DNA from: Tomocerus qinae | Taxonomy: Eukaryota > Arthropoda > Collembola > Entomobryomorpha > Tomoceridae | Reading direction: 5' to 3' | NCBI GenBank assembly: GCA_020055645.1 | Contig: CM034548.1 | Span: 39,796,296-39,860,295 of the forward strand | DNA length: 64,000 nt | Notes under the pieces: generated by a model | The model's input: the letters and a program-made list of their open reading frames with translations, nothing else | Told to the model about the DNA's origin: nothing | The model's database searches: none | Shown here: one piece after another, positions 14,701 through 29,700 of the stretch | Layout of the letters: the number at the start of each line of letters is the position of its first letter | How positions within the stretch are numbered: position 1 is the first letter of the stretch | Made by a program: the position numbers and the translations under genes

Positions 14701-17700
14701 TTGAACTTTTAGCACACGGGAAACTATTGAACATATCCGAAAGTAGCAAATAAAGACATGCTCATTCAGTCATTCAAACAGAGACTGTAAGTTGTCTATT
14801 ATTAACCCATAAAGTGAAGTATATGTATGTAGTATGAACTAATAGTGTAAGTGGGTGTACCTTTTCGATAACCGAGGGAAAACCAGGTCGGTCGCAAGTG
14901 AAAGGCATTTGATGCACCAGACCCACGTCGTCCTTCATAAACGACACCATATCCATCAGCGTATCTTCTTTCACTGAAAAAAAGAGAGTAATTGTGTGAG
15001 TGTACTTTAATTAATTGGCTATTGCTTCTCCCTCTTTCAAAGCACTTCAAAAGAACTTGTCTTTCTCGATCGCCACCAACTGAGAAACCTTTTCTCTTTA
15101 TGACAACCACATACTGATGGCTGAAGAAGTTAAGTGACAGATGCGATGAGAAAGAGAATTCTAAGTATAGAGTACAATATAATAATAAAATAATGGCCAA
15201 GACTCACTTCGGATCCCACTATCGGAAATGAGAACTAACTCAAATTTCGCAGCTGTATACGCCGGCTGCATGTTGTTGATTTTTGGATTTATCCCAACTT
15301 TTGCATCCTCTGAAACACAAAGAGAAACAGAATGAGTTTCCGTCACTGAACTCATTCCATATGTCAAATCAAGCGAAGCACTTTTGACACTGACTCAATT
15401 CTATTCTCTAAGTCATTATACGTGTCTATAGGCCTTTCCATCTCTTCGGTTCTTCAACAAAATACACAATATCCCTATTCTGTCAACTTTATGTTACAAA
15501 AAACAAATGGCAAATACTGACAACTACAAAGGCAAAAAATATTTGCAATCGGGAAATGGCATTTACATACCTATGAACATTCTTGCATCAATGTGTGGAT
15601 ACTTCTCCATCAACCCCGTCACCACATTTATGGCAGGGTCATTTTTATCTTGAACACAAAACAGTAACTCCAGCTGAAACATGCAACAAGAAAAAAATAA
15701 TTACACATTTTGTCTGTCTTACTTCCTTCAATCTATCTACCATGATGATATGATGGATGAGCAATTTTCTAATTCAAGAGATTTATATTTCTCTACATTC
15801 AATGTTGCTCGGTAAATAAATATATACTTGACCCATCATTCATAATAAAGCATTCCTTCATTGCTATGTCAAATACCCACATACACTGCTCTTCTACTAC
15901 TACATACAATTTATAGCGCTCTGTCTACTAGCAATAAAGCACATTCCACAAATAATACAATAGAGTGTTGCACATTACTACATGTTCCATTTTCATATGC
16001 AAGACAAATCGACACAATGTCCAACGAGGCCAAGAGTCATGAGAATAACAATTAGGTATATATATATATAAGGAAAAAGTGGTCAATATTGATTACGTCG
16101 TCCTCTTGGTTTTTGCCATTACATAACATTGCACAGTCTGCATTCACGTGATAAAACCAGTAGGTAAATATTCTTGTATTGGTAAGTACATATTATTACA
16201 TGAACATACGGAGTAGAACAAGACGCAGCAGCATGCACTATACAATACACGCTGTATTAGTCCTCACACGTTGTCAGAGGCAGTAACTTTTTTTTACTTC
16301 GTGCAATAATAACAATAAAGCTACAACGTATTATTTTCTTGCATTTAGAATCTCATCATTTTAGTCCTTCGCCTAATAAAATGTCTGAGCTCAGCCTATA
16401 TTCCACAGTCAAAGTTGAAACTTGGGAAAACATGAAACCCTTGAATTGACTAGTCAATTCCGACTTCCGTTCCAAACCAAAGTTGATAATTCTTTTCATT
16501 ACCTATGCCAATTTACTATTTATGTGGTTCTCCTTGTTATTATTACTTGTTAGTCTGCACCATTATTCCATTCATATCATTTCCATTGACAAAATAATTT
16601 CAGACTGCAAGTTGAACACAAATTACAATAAGTATCAGAATTAGCTAGCAAACTCCCAAATGGCATGTCCAACCAAGTTTCAACTTTCGCAGATTTAAGC
16701 GTTCTCTGCATACTAGTTTGTACTTTACGACTAAAACTAATGCTCAATTATACAATACCAGATAATACCACTACGTACACCATCACCAAGAATATTAAAT
16801 ATTTGGCCTAGACCGAATTATCTCATAGTGTTATATTATAATACAATCTTAATAGTACATAGCTCATAATGACAATTACTAAGTATAGGTCTACATGCTA
16901 TTTGAATATATTTCTACGCACATTTACATATAATAATAGTAAAACAGGGATAATAATAATTTGCATTTCCAGTGCAGGAGAGGAGGATTTGCAGGTGAAG
17001 AGTGATGAGATCAGAGAACAGGTACTCTCTGTCCTTCGACAAAGAGTACCTACTCGAATAATAACAATAGAGGGAGAGTATGTGGATATAATACTAATTC
17101 ATGGGTTCATTGAAATCTGCAGTAGCTCACCTTGGGATAGACCAGAGTGAAGAACGTCTCCAAGTTAGACGCCAGATTAGGATCAACTCCTACCAGAGGC
17201 TTTATTATGGACACGCCCGGCAATGGCACCTCCGGTGTCACTACGTTTATCTTACGATGTAACTTGAAAAAACTGAAAATAAAAAACATTTTCCGTGATT
17301 TCTATTGTTCATCATCCATTCATCAGTTAAATACTTCATCTATGAGGAATTCATATGCATACACTATAATTAATTAAATATTGTCGCTAGCATAATATAC
17401 ACGAACAATACTTCAGAGAGACTATGCATGGATATATGTAATTACAAACGGCAGTTTATCTTTAGTGATCTACGGAGGAATTACGACCAAACTCAACGCA
17501 AACGATGATAAGATGCAAAGTAAGATTACCGTTTATCGCTATCGACATCGGCAGACTTCGTTTGACTATTCATGATCTAAGACAATTCTCTTGTCTTTAT
17601 GGGATACTTGCTCACACTAACCAATACATACTTAGTTTGTGCAAAATTATTGCACTGCCCAAAACGCGAGATGGATTGGAGGAACGCGAAAGTAGTTAAT

Positions 17701-20700
17701 ATAATAAGCATGTTGTAGACAGGAAGGACATGTCATGCCAGTCTGTTACGTGCAATTTACCTTTGCTTACATAAGAACGCCACTGCGTGAAAAAAGTACA
17801 TAGATCACACAAATAACTACTAAACAGACCATCACACACACGCGTATTTATTTTCTCAGCAACGCTTAAATATGCCTCATTTTCAATGTCACTATTGCCC
17901 TCAGGTTGGTTTCCTAATGTAAAATAAACAAATGAGAGGAAGAATTTCAAATTGATGGCTATATACTGAAAAAACGATTTCAGAGTTGGGTCAAGAATAT
18001 AAACATCAATTGCTAAATGAGGCTACTACTTTTGACTTCTTTCGTGTCGTGTGGTAACATTTATTGGTCAAATATTGCATAGCCCCATTTATAGGTCTTT
18101 TCAATATAGACTTCGCAGAAATAGACGTAAGAAACATTAAGAAATAAAATTCACCTCCTTTTGTTCGATGTTATCACATCACCCACCCAACTTGAACTTT
18201 AAGGTTACAATAGGCAATACTTATTTCGGTAGTTACCAAAACAAAACGAATTCCCGCTGATTTAACTGGATCTAGATCAGACTAGAAAATACTATTTATA
18301 AAATACTGGCACTTCAACTACACCTGATTGCTCAGACAGAGAAATTTTATATTTTTGGACTTCAGCCTGTCTACAGATGCATGTCTCAACCAGACTAACT
18401 TTTGACACCAATACCAATAGGTAATCATCAATGTGAAAGATAACAAACAAGCTCAAACTTGCATCATATCGCTCTAGGGGTCTAAAACGGAAATAGAGGA
18501 TCGATAATACCACAAAATATTACGAGTCAATACACTATTTTAGTCAAAATTTAAAAATGTATACGGAGCCCATCAACTTAGTAACACGTCAGCATAAAGG
18601 TAAGTGTTCGTAAGACTAAACAAATCTGTGCTTAAAATAACATTCTGTCAAAACTTGTACCGGTTTAATAATGCTAAGTGCTCGGTATTCATTATTAGAG
18701 ATTTGCAATGTATGTTGGGAAAGTCCACCTTTGGACACATAAATTTTGCATGTTTATTTTTTCAAGCTTTTCCCAAAGCTCTAAGGTCGAGATAGGAGTT
18801 ATGAAACTGCCATTACTGAATTATTTGTTACAATGCCCACCGGTACTCGGGTAACTTGAATTGCTAGTTTTAAGAATTAAAAAATGTTGTAATTCTAGAA
18901 AGAAACCTGTATAATTCAAATATTTACAGAGAAATGTCCCAGTCCAGATCAATAGAGTGAAATGGAAAAGTGACAGATCTAACCAAGACCCAATAAATTT
19001 TTAACGTTCTCGCCGTCAGTCAATGCCACTGGAATATTGAACAGCATAATATATAAACTAAATGAACCAACCATTTCCAAACTGCGTTACTTGTACATGA
19101 ATCGATATACCATTATACATAATTACAGGCCGAGTAGGTATCTTAATAAGTAATTATTTAGCAAGTATAGATACCTATAGAATGTTTTAGTAATATTACA
19201 TGGAAAATGTGAGAGAGATATGGAACACTGGAAGTACTTTTATTATTTGCATACTGTTGTGATTTTATGTGTGACAATGTATAGAATAGTTGAGGAAACA
19301 AAAGCCAAAGTCTTGAAGTAAAACTGCCAAGTAAGTAAATATAGTTCATCGAAAATCTCAATACACAAGAGTCAGGCGTCTTTTATTATATATTCTATTG
19401 ACTGTCCAGTAGTTCAATATTTTAAACGACACTGAGCGTCACTGTCGTTAATATTTGCTTAGCTTTTCAAAGAAAACAAGGGAAATGCAGAGCAAACAGA
19501 ATTTTGGCTATGCAATACTCGGAATATCGAATACTTCTTAATAGTGTGTTACTAATGCCCATCCTACTACGTGCCGTGCCATGCCATGTGGTGATACATG
19601 TCAAATCAACTCAATCGAAGCAAAAGCAAATGAATTCGTCGTATAGTACTAAAAGGCAGTTCATCGTTAGGACCCTTTACCACATCATAAGTTTCATGAG
19701 CTACCCTATAAGATAACACCTTTAAATTCTGCTGCGCGGAGTTAGAAGACAAAGAATCGGGTCGTATGCAGAATTCCCAAGAGTTGCTATAATCAATTAT
19801 TTATGTACTGGATTTCACTGGACTGCTGCAGACTAGATTCTATATTACAGTAGACACCCGAGACCTAACATAAATATCTGTACATAATATACTACATATT
19901 ATGTCTGCGTTACAATCTCCTATTGTTCATTCAAAGTTCACATTTGCATTTCCAAAGCCAAAAACAATACACAAGACATTGTTCTTTCCTCCTAGAGATA
20001 TCGTCGTTAGACTGCGACAAAAATCGTCCTTCAAGCTAGAGAAGTTGCTCAAGTCGACTCCAATTGCTAAACTTACTTATCCTAATGTTCTCAACGTCAA
20101 ACTGGAACAGCTTTACAAATCCTTTCGATTTCTCTTATTTTCAATTTATTTCACGTCATCCGGTGCTTTCTACTAAATGGCATCATGAATACCTGGAAAC
20201 GTACAGCGTATAAACTTGTAGAGATATCAGTCCCATTATTTATTATGTTCGGAGACATTTATTCTCTATTATTTCCCTTAAACTCGCAATTAATCTGAGC
20301 TTTACTATGGAGATCTACTCTGTAATACATACATCCTACTTTATTCAGTCTAAAAGCGAGGTTAATTCACTTCTTATTGTACCTGTCGAAGATATCTAGC
20401 TACATTTGAATATCTCGTCGATCTAAATGAAATTGTGAGAACCGAAAACCTATTTAACCATAACCCAATAAAAGTACTTCCTTGCAGTAAGTACTACTAA
20501 ATAAATGGAAATAATATTAAAGGTGCTGTATCATGTAGTAACATTGATATGTAGGTTAGCATGATTTCTGCTCTAATCACAAAAGAAAATACAATGTATG
20601 GAAATATGCAAGGATAGATAAGTTGATGACGTGCTGTTAATTGTTTTCCTGAAAGTACATGTATGCCCATACTAGATCATCTATATTGACACACATAATA

Positions 20701-23700
20701 TTATACTTATCTCTATGTAGGACGAGTATACGCGTGATCCACAAAATCCATATTTTTATTACTATAACACGGTACTTACGTGCCTGAATGGATACTAATA
20801 GTCACGAGCAGTAAAAACAAAAACAAGTATCCGCCTTTGTAAACATAAAAATGAGTCTTTATCTAAAATTATGTTTCACTCAACTCACTGTCAAAGCAGA
20901 TTAAACTGGACAGGAGGGAGATGACTACTAAACTGACTGTCCAATTGGCCATGACAGAAATGCACAAATTAATGTGTAACACAAAGTTTTAACTGCCTAC
21001 TCCCATCCTCTATCTTGATGCCGTCCTCATCTCATCACCTCACACACACAATTTTACAAATGTTTGCATCATGGAAGCTGTTAAAATTTGAGAACTAAAA
21101 ATATAGCACAGAAAATGTAAAGCACATTCACAGTCAGTATCATAAGGTTCATAAGCCGTTCTTCTACATAAAAATAGATAATCCATCCTACTTCATAGGA
21201 ACTGACGGTAACTTATTGTCTCACCAAAGTGAGCTGACGTGTGTATTTCCATGAGAAAAGAGAATGATCCAATTCAAAAACGCTCTTTGTGTAGGTAATA
21301 TGGAATCAAGTGATAACAATTTGGTTATCACAGTTATCAGGTACCTCACATCATTCTGTGAATGAGTAGGACGTGGCATGTTATCTAATTCCTTATCTTT
21401 GTTTGTTCGTGTTCTAAATTCAGCCATTCACTAAAATATACAAACACATGTTACGCAAAATTGTATAGCCCACTTCCAAAGTATATCGCAGCTATTTTAT
21501 TTAAATAAATACATAATTCTACTAGCTGTAAACTATAATCGAAAGCAACGATCGGGATGTATACAAGCCCAAATCGTAGAATTATGATGTATGATAAAGA
21601 TATTATTATACTGTCATTTCAATCGGGTGAATCAAATGGGCAAAACTGTTTGATTTTGACCAAATAATACAAAACAAAATTATCTTTTGGAATTCAGCCT
21701 TCAAATACTTAGAATAATGTCTGTTTAAACATCTTTTAACCTTTGGCCATCACGTACATGGATGACAGTATTGTGTTAACTAATTAAATTGTTTTATTTC
21801 AATGGGCGTTAAAGTTGAAAGGGATACATTACGTTATCCTAATTTGTTGGGTATTTACATACAGTGCTATATTATTGTCGTAAATGAATTATTTTAAAAC
21901 ATTTTCCCATTACAATTCGAATACAAAAGATATTGGACAGTAAAATCCAGAGAGATTAGTTACTAAGTCTAAAGAAGACGAATTTCGCATAATATTTGCA
22001 TCTATTATTGCTCCAATTCATTGTGCTACCATTCTACTAATTTAATATGACTGGGAAACAAAATAAGCTGTAAAAGTTTCACAAGAAAAGCTTGAAAGAT
22101 CAAGCGATGGGAAATTGGACAAATTGTTCATTAAATCCGTACATAAGTACCTTCTGAGACGTGTCTTTAGAAGGTACCTAATAAATATTGTGTTCAGAGT
22201 AGTGGTTGGAATTGGATGGAACATTTCCGTAATACATTAATAGAGATACATCGGTTTCTAACAGAGAGATTGGTATATAGCTGACGATATGAAAAACAGT
22301 TTGTATCTCAATCAAATTCCCCGTTTGGTGTTAAAGTAAATGTATCAATTCATTCTATCTTTTTTCATAATCAGCTTTGAGCAGGAGTAGTATCTAGAAA
22401 ACTTTGTGCTGATAGAAAATGGTGTGCAGAAAGGAGTTAAAAATTTATGGTAGTTGGTCAAACGGCTTCCCTCCAATTCCAAGGTTTAACTGAGGAAGAT
22501 CGTAAAGAGATCGATTTCAATCATTTGATCTATCGTAATTGAGATGAGTGCCATGAATAAGATATGTTTAACGATTAAGTACTGCTGAAACTGAACTTTA
22601 GCAAAAGTAAATGTACTAAGTATACAGCTCCTTTCTTCCTCTCTGAGTTCCTTCTGAGTTTGTATCTCAAGAAGATTAATAAAACTATACACTACAAAGT
22701 ACAATCGCGACGTTTGAAATCATTAATCTTTACATAACTCACTCTAAGTCATTCAAAGTTTGTTGCTTATACTGCTCGTGCGCTTATAAGTTTTTGCACA
22801 CCACAATTAAAAAAAGTACTAATCTAACAGACGCAAAAATACAGACAGTTATTAGACTACTAAGTTCATAGAAAAAGTTTACATAGTGACTAGACTACAC
22901 TACTTTATTTTCTTGAGAATTGCTGTACTGCTGACGTAAATGTAGCACAATAGAACTATCTGTCTGTATTACTTACCACTCCGTTGAAAAGCTTTGTGTT
23001 CGATACGTTTTCTACACCACTATCATCACGAGGAAGGTCTAAGTACAGAAAGTACGTCTGTATCATAATTGCCAGCGTTATTACGTAATGGAAGCTTCCC
23101 GTTCACGATAATACCCTAAAGTAGATATAGATTAAATATCTAACCACATCAAAAATGTGTACTTTACACAGCATAGCTAGCAACAGCTCTTATGCACGGA
23201 GTAGTCGTCCCATAACTCACATTTTCACATACTCGCACTAATGTATGACTCACTTGGGTTTTTAGTGCACCATAAATGCCAATCTAAAACATATATTATG
23301 ATTATGACTGTATATGACACACCGTATTTGAACTTTGCAGCAATGAGATTGAAAGCCGAAAACATCTTGTCAGACTATATTTACATATTATACTGCACAT
23401 AATCAGCGTTTTGTCATTGAATGCTCTACTCATGATGGATTTTATTGGTGCTGTAAACATACAGAAGCGGATCTAACGAATGATTAGTTACGTCGATTCT
23501 AATTCTATCTTTAAGTCGTGGAATGCATTAGTAAATCAGTATACTATTTAGTGTTTTTGTTATGACTTCTGTTGAAACGAACAATAACATTTTTATCATT
23601 TATTTTTAGCGTCGTTTTGATGTAAATTTATAATACGTCCATAATGATAATAATGAATGCCAAGTAAAAACTATTTTCAATACCTGGGCTTGTCATAACA

Positions 23701-26700
23701 TCATTATAGGTTGGCAAACAAAACTATGTGCATGCAGAGCATGAATAATTAACTCCGTTTTCCTTCTATCACAATTCATTGATAGTTAAAAATACACACG
23801 TTCACAAATCCATCAAATAAACGTACTTAAAATTATCAAGGCAAAGGAAGTAAATATGCTCCCGTTCAATTTTGTCACATCACAATATAAAAAACTCGTG
23901 CACTGAATATGTAACAATTTGTAACAGTACCAACAATCAAACAGTTATTTCCAATGCAAAACTCCAAAAAGGGACAACCCTACTCGACTCCCATTTTTAG
24001 CTTTTCCCTTTAGTTCCTCTTTTCGATCTCTCTCTATCTCTGGCCAATCTTGATCTCACTTTTCCCCATCATTTTTATTTGTCCTCATAGTCTCAGTCTT
24101 ATCTTGTAGAGAATTTATGAATACTTTTAAGTTTAAATCCTCATTATCTCATTACTGCTGCTGATAACGACAAAAATAAATACGCGATGTAAGAGTTTTT
24201 GGATTCACTTTCTATAGCAATGTCTTGTATATGTATCTAAAGCCAAAGTATCTGCATTTTCTTATCTCCGTCCTAGAGTCTTGTTCGTTAAGTGAGAGAG
24301 ACGTAGACGTTGCTTTAAGCTGCAATTTTATTACAACATTGGAATTTGTATCCATGTATTTATTAGTAGGGTGGTCATGTGTACATTAATTAACATGTAC
24401 TCACTAATATTAATCTCATGGACTACTGCAGACAGAAAAACTAAAACGTAATGTACAAGAGCCATTTATCTTTTTCATACATGTCTAAAGTAGAATATGC
24501 ATTTTTTTAAAAATAATATTAACTTTTATGTAGTTGCTCATGATATTCTGGGAAAAGGATGCTTCTACCCGCCAGTCTGTTAAGTGCCAGGCGATAGTTG
24601 GGTAGCATTCTATCATAATATGTCGAATCTGTGATTTCAATACGAATAATGTTTGGCAAGCTACAGTGTGAGATATTGTATTTATCATCTTTGAACATTA
24701 TATACACCGTAAAAGCTGGTTGGTTGCAACTGATCCTCGGCTTAGCACTTTTTAAGTGTATGCCGGCTAAACTGAACTCGTCGTCCGTTTATCTTAATTT
24801 CATGTTCTGTAGCACCATTACAAGGTCTAGCTTGTATGAACATGGATATAGAAATTTTTTTACTTCTTTATGCATGCTCTAGTTATTGCTGTATGCCTTG
24901 TCTCATCTGCTGATAATTGGAGCCAGGATCTTTTTCCAGGCATAAGTACGTGGTCATGTGTTCATCAGATGGATCCACACCTAGCCTGGGCATGTTGGCA
25001 TATGGCAGTCTGTCTCTCTCAAAAACGCATTCCCACAAACAAAGTTTTACTTTGCTATCGTCACCGTCACCGTCAATGCAAAACAGCCAATTCCAGGCAG
25101 TTCAAGCAGAGCACAAAGAGCAAAGATTAACTACATATTATACTGTCTTTACGATCCTTAAAGCCATAGAACATGTCTTTGAATTTTAGATGTACATAAT
25201 AAAATACAATGTAATAACGACTTTATGTACGTCGTAGGTTAGTCGACTATTGTGCTCTGTAAACCCATCCTTAAGCCCGTCAACAAGAAAAAAAACAATA
25301 ATTGTACCATAGTGCAAAAGACATAACAGCGAAAAAAGAAAGCAGAGCAAACAACAATAATTGCTGAGTCAGCTATAAGTAAAAGGATAAGGATATGTCC
25401 AGCTATTAAAACTAATGTGCTAAATAATCTAACTCATTTGTGAGAATCAATCAGAGGTCCGTAGTCCGTATGCACTCAGCATTTCATAGAATACCGAGTA
25501 ATGGTACCCAGATAAAGACGTAGTACAATAGAAGATCTGTTAAATGTTGCATGATGTATTCACATGCAGATATACAAAAGATAAGATAGAAGAAGAACAT
25601 TTTTCTCTGTCCTCGTCACGTATTTTTGGGTACACATTCTTATCACACATCAGCCAATACGACTACTTAATGTCAACGAAATCGAATGAAGTGATCCATA
25701 GAACTAATTGATTGACTGATGCTTGGTCGTGGAAAAGCAACGTGAACAATGTCTCAGACTTCGTAAACAGACTTTATTTATAGCCAGTCAACGCACACAT
25801 TGCACTACATGACTGAATTCATTAACAAGATATTTAACATCTTCCTGTCTTGAACCTACCAAGGAATAAACGATACAATTACCATTTATCGGAGCTTTAC
25901 AACACAAACACAAATTTTCCTTGATGTTGTGGGAAGGGAGGGACGGGTTACGTTCCACTTTGTTCATGCACTCCTTATAATATCTCTTTGATCATGGAAA
26001 CAAAGTGGTAGACCTTATATGCCACAGAGCCGATTACCACTTTGTGATGACGTACAGCTACAGACAAATTAATAGTGTATTAACTACTGTAATTACTGTT
26101 TATTAATGTCTGATTTCTAAAATGTGGCCGACGACAACGATCAAAATTCCTAAAAAGTATATAACTAAATATGCTAACTAAAAACTATCATTTCCTGTTT
26201 ACTCAGTTGATGTATTCACTTTCCGCAGCAGCCACTTGGCCATATACTAAGAAATCATAGGCATGCATGAAAATGTGTACATACGTATGCATATGGGATC
26301 TGAGTAATTCCAAATGCACCAGAGTTAATATCCGTTGTGTACCACACACATACATTACGTAGTAGGAGCTATACTGATATAATACAGAGATTTAATTTTA
26401 GAATGATAACCGCTATAGACGAGGATAAAATAAATTTGTTAGGTACTCTACCAGTCTCATTATAAGTAAAGAGAAAACCGAATTCCACATACCTACCAAG
26501 TTTTGTCAAGCTACACTAACGACTAGGTAATCCTATTGCCATTTCATTGTATTGTAACACAAGAGATAAAAAAAATTCAGACACAGACACATATTCCTTA
26601 GAGTAAGTAGAGTAGGTAGACGACGGGCGAGCTTAAACCTCAGTGACTGTGAGACACTTGCCAAAGATGTCAATGAAGTGCAATGCTACCTTCAAAAACA

Positions 26701-29700
26701 GAAAAAATAGCAGTCTTTAAAGTCTTGAATTACTTTAAAGAATAGTTTGCCGTGCCAAACCAAAACGCCCATATGCTTCATTGTTCGTCATTCTTAGCCA
26801 CAAACAATTTAAACTCAGACAGAAACACCACTGTACATCACAACAGAAAATATTGAGAAAATGGTGAATGTCGGATATCTTCATGGGCCGTTTATTCTGC
26901 AAAGGTTCTTCCATTTTTAAAGAGCGCGGGATTTTTTTGAATTGGTGTTATGCTTATGAGCATTTGGAAACAGATTACTCCCTCCTGTCAGATGATATCA
27001 TATCTCAACCCCAGATAGAGGTATGAAACATATAGAGGAAAACGTCTTATATTTATCAGAGCGCAGTAAAATGGCGCGAATTTACAACTCTGCAGTTGCG
27101 AAACAATAATTCTACAGTATATTTTAAGCGAGGCTATACCTACCGTTTAGAAATTCCATTTCATCTGTATATCTCCATTACCATTTAAGTAACGAATCAC
27201 AGTTAGGTGGAACTAGAACTAGACCATATTAAAAAGCCAGATTGTCTATGATGTAATGGTGAATTTGGTTTTTGTGTTAACTTTGTCAAGCCACAAAGCG
27301 GTAATTATTATGTGTACTTTTCCTTCCCCCTTATTGTGAACCGACTAATTAGCACACAGAAAAATTTCGCTAATAAACTGTCAACTCCCAAACAAAATAT
27401 GGTACATCAGTCGACAACAAATGGACCAAAGTGCCAATCACTTATAATTATATTACATGCCGACAAGCTATTGAGAAGGGATACTGAGATAAATAGTCAT
27501 TTCGGCTAAGTAAATTTTAAGTACCCATAACTGCATGAAAGCTATTTATAAATCTGTGAATGTACCGTGATGTACCAGGACTAACCCTGACCCTGAGGAA
27601 ATAAGCTAATCAAGTATTTCAATAGGAGAGTAATACAAATAGTCAACCATTCGTTCGTAGAAATGTAGTGCAAGTAAGCTGTGTTAAAAATAAATAAAAT
27701 TTAATTTGTGGTAGGTCTAGCTGGTAGAATTTGTAGGTAAACAAGTATTGTAATTGTAACATTGTAAGCTACACGATGCTTGGGCCTGATTGGAAGTTTG
27801 GGACTACTTTGGGATTTCTATTTTACAGAGAATGTCCTATTTGTATTTGTACAAGATAGGAGCTAGTAGGCATTTGTTTTGGATGCCAAGATGACATAAA
27901 TCGCGGCATCCAAATGAAACTTTGAGCTGAATATACAGCGTTGGGCCACTAAATTAAGTTAATACTTTGATACAAATTCTAATTTAAGTGGCAGCCTATC
28001 CATCCACTCTGGGACTTGCAACGTTTTTTTCCTCGCTTAACTTCAAGTTACATTTTCATAGTGGCGTCATTGTTCACTCAGACTCTACACTCAACTATTA
28101 TGGGTTACAGCATTGTAAAATATTTCATTTTTGTAATTATACAATAGATTAATTTTGTGAGTTTTCCTCATTTTGGTTTCTAAGGTCTTTCTCAAACAAA
28201 TAAATCATATAAGATTGGAATTTGAAAAATATTATTATTCTTTCCTATAATACTTTTGACAAACTTTGTGCAATAAGTCTTTCATGTAGAAGAAAAGCAC
28301 GCAAAATATGAGCATCCAAATTATTATTGTCCATGAATGACTAGAGGGAAAATTGCACAAATGAAAATGACCGAAAGAAAGTCAAAACAACTAGATGAAT
28401 AAAAATGATACTGTCAAATCCCACACTCTGTGCTGGTGAAAAATTAGCCCTTTAAAATGTGGTATTTGTGTGCAGTGAGATTTACACGTATTATCACATT
28501 ATCAGTCATCATACTAATCATTGCCACTTTATATCAATCAAGAGATGTAAAGCTCGCTGGTAGAAGTGTACCGCATGCATGGACTGTACCCTACTACTCC
28601 ATGTCTACTGCTGCTTCACTATCTATTAATATCTTTTATATGAACAACAGTTTGTAATTTTCCTATCATCAGATTATTAAACGGCTCTTATCTCAACTGC
28701 CTGCGAACAGAAATTCATTCGTTCGTGTGTCCGTCAGTGAGTAATCATTTTCAATTGCTAATTCGATGAGCGATGTCTCAATATATTTTGTGTAACTTTT
28801 ATTTTTGGTTTGCAATATTGGTCAGCATTTGTCATTACGGAGATAGATATAATAAATTACAATAGCATTACAAAATGACATGACTTACTGTCATTGATCC
28901 AGAAATTAAAGGTTACGGTTCATCATTGTTTTAGTATATTCAGGAAAATACATCGATAAAATGCTCTCAGTACCTATCTACCTATACTAAAGTTAAGCCA
29001 TTGTTAATTGGATAAAATTGTCTCCAAAAAAGGAGGAGACCTAAACAATGATGTGTCATGATTAACTAGAATACCATATAGTAAATTTACGCTCTATATT
29101 TGTAACTACACCACTGAGAGTCTCTCTGACGTATGATAGTATAATTGACTGATGAATGAAATTGAAATTTACACGACACTTAATCAATTACACAACTCTC
29201 TATTACGTATAAATAAAAATTAATTTCTATTAATAATGTAGCACAACCAGTCGACAAACAAATAAACTCACAAGTTTATTGGTTTGTTGACTTTTGATTC
29301 TGTCTGCAACAATAATAATAATAACAGACACAGCCCAACTTACCGGGTTATAGTTGGCTACGCTGGCTTTAAGTATTAAATACAGCAGAATATATCCTTT
29401 CAAAAAAAACCTAATTGACATTGATTGATTTTATTATGAAATGTAAAAGTGAAAATGTTTTTAGTAAATAGTCAAGAAGACAGATAATAACAATTAATGA
29501 AATAGTAATAACAAATAATAATTTTGAGCTGTCAATGTCAAATGCAAAATTAAAAGTAGCAAACTAGTTATTCACTGTCAAAGTAAATATTAAAACTGAA
29601 TATACATTGAATATTGTAAATCTTTCTATAATAAATTAAAAATCAAATGTTTAAATGTCAAATGTCAAAGTATAATCCAGTAGAGACAACAAATTAGCCT

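Noticed and set aside
14802..15367. Two minus-strand frames of 132 and 68 codons
   Set aside because: These run across UGCG exons 4 and 5 and the intron between. Only the parts inside the splice sites are coding, and the 132-codon frame is out of frame with UGCG.
19901..20176. 91-codon plus-strand frame starting with ATG inside UGCG intron 1
   Set aside because: It has no recognisable domain, no signal peptide and no splice context, and is within chance length.
20780..20862. Possible UGCG N-terminal exon: hydrophobic [18 protein letters not shown] with TTTTAG acceptor and GTAAGT donor
   Set aside because: The donor phase fits exon 2, but it has no start codon, its incoming phase (0) does not match the true anchor exon (phase 2), and 29827-29930 is a far better match with a fixed ATG.
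24519..24707. Specific call of BEL/Pao retrotransposon from [16 protein letters not shown]
   Set aside because: The resemblance is short, from memory only, and no protease, reverse transcriptase or integrase motif is visible nearby. Kept only as a generic decayed remnant.
24885..25189. Plus-strand frames of 86-90 codons
   Set aside because: They overlap each other and the minus-strand coding-like remnant. All are open because the stretch is locally richer in G+C, and they lack protein-like organisation.
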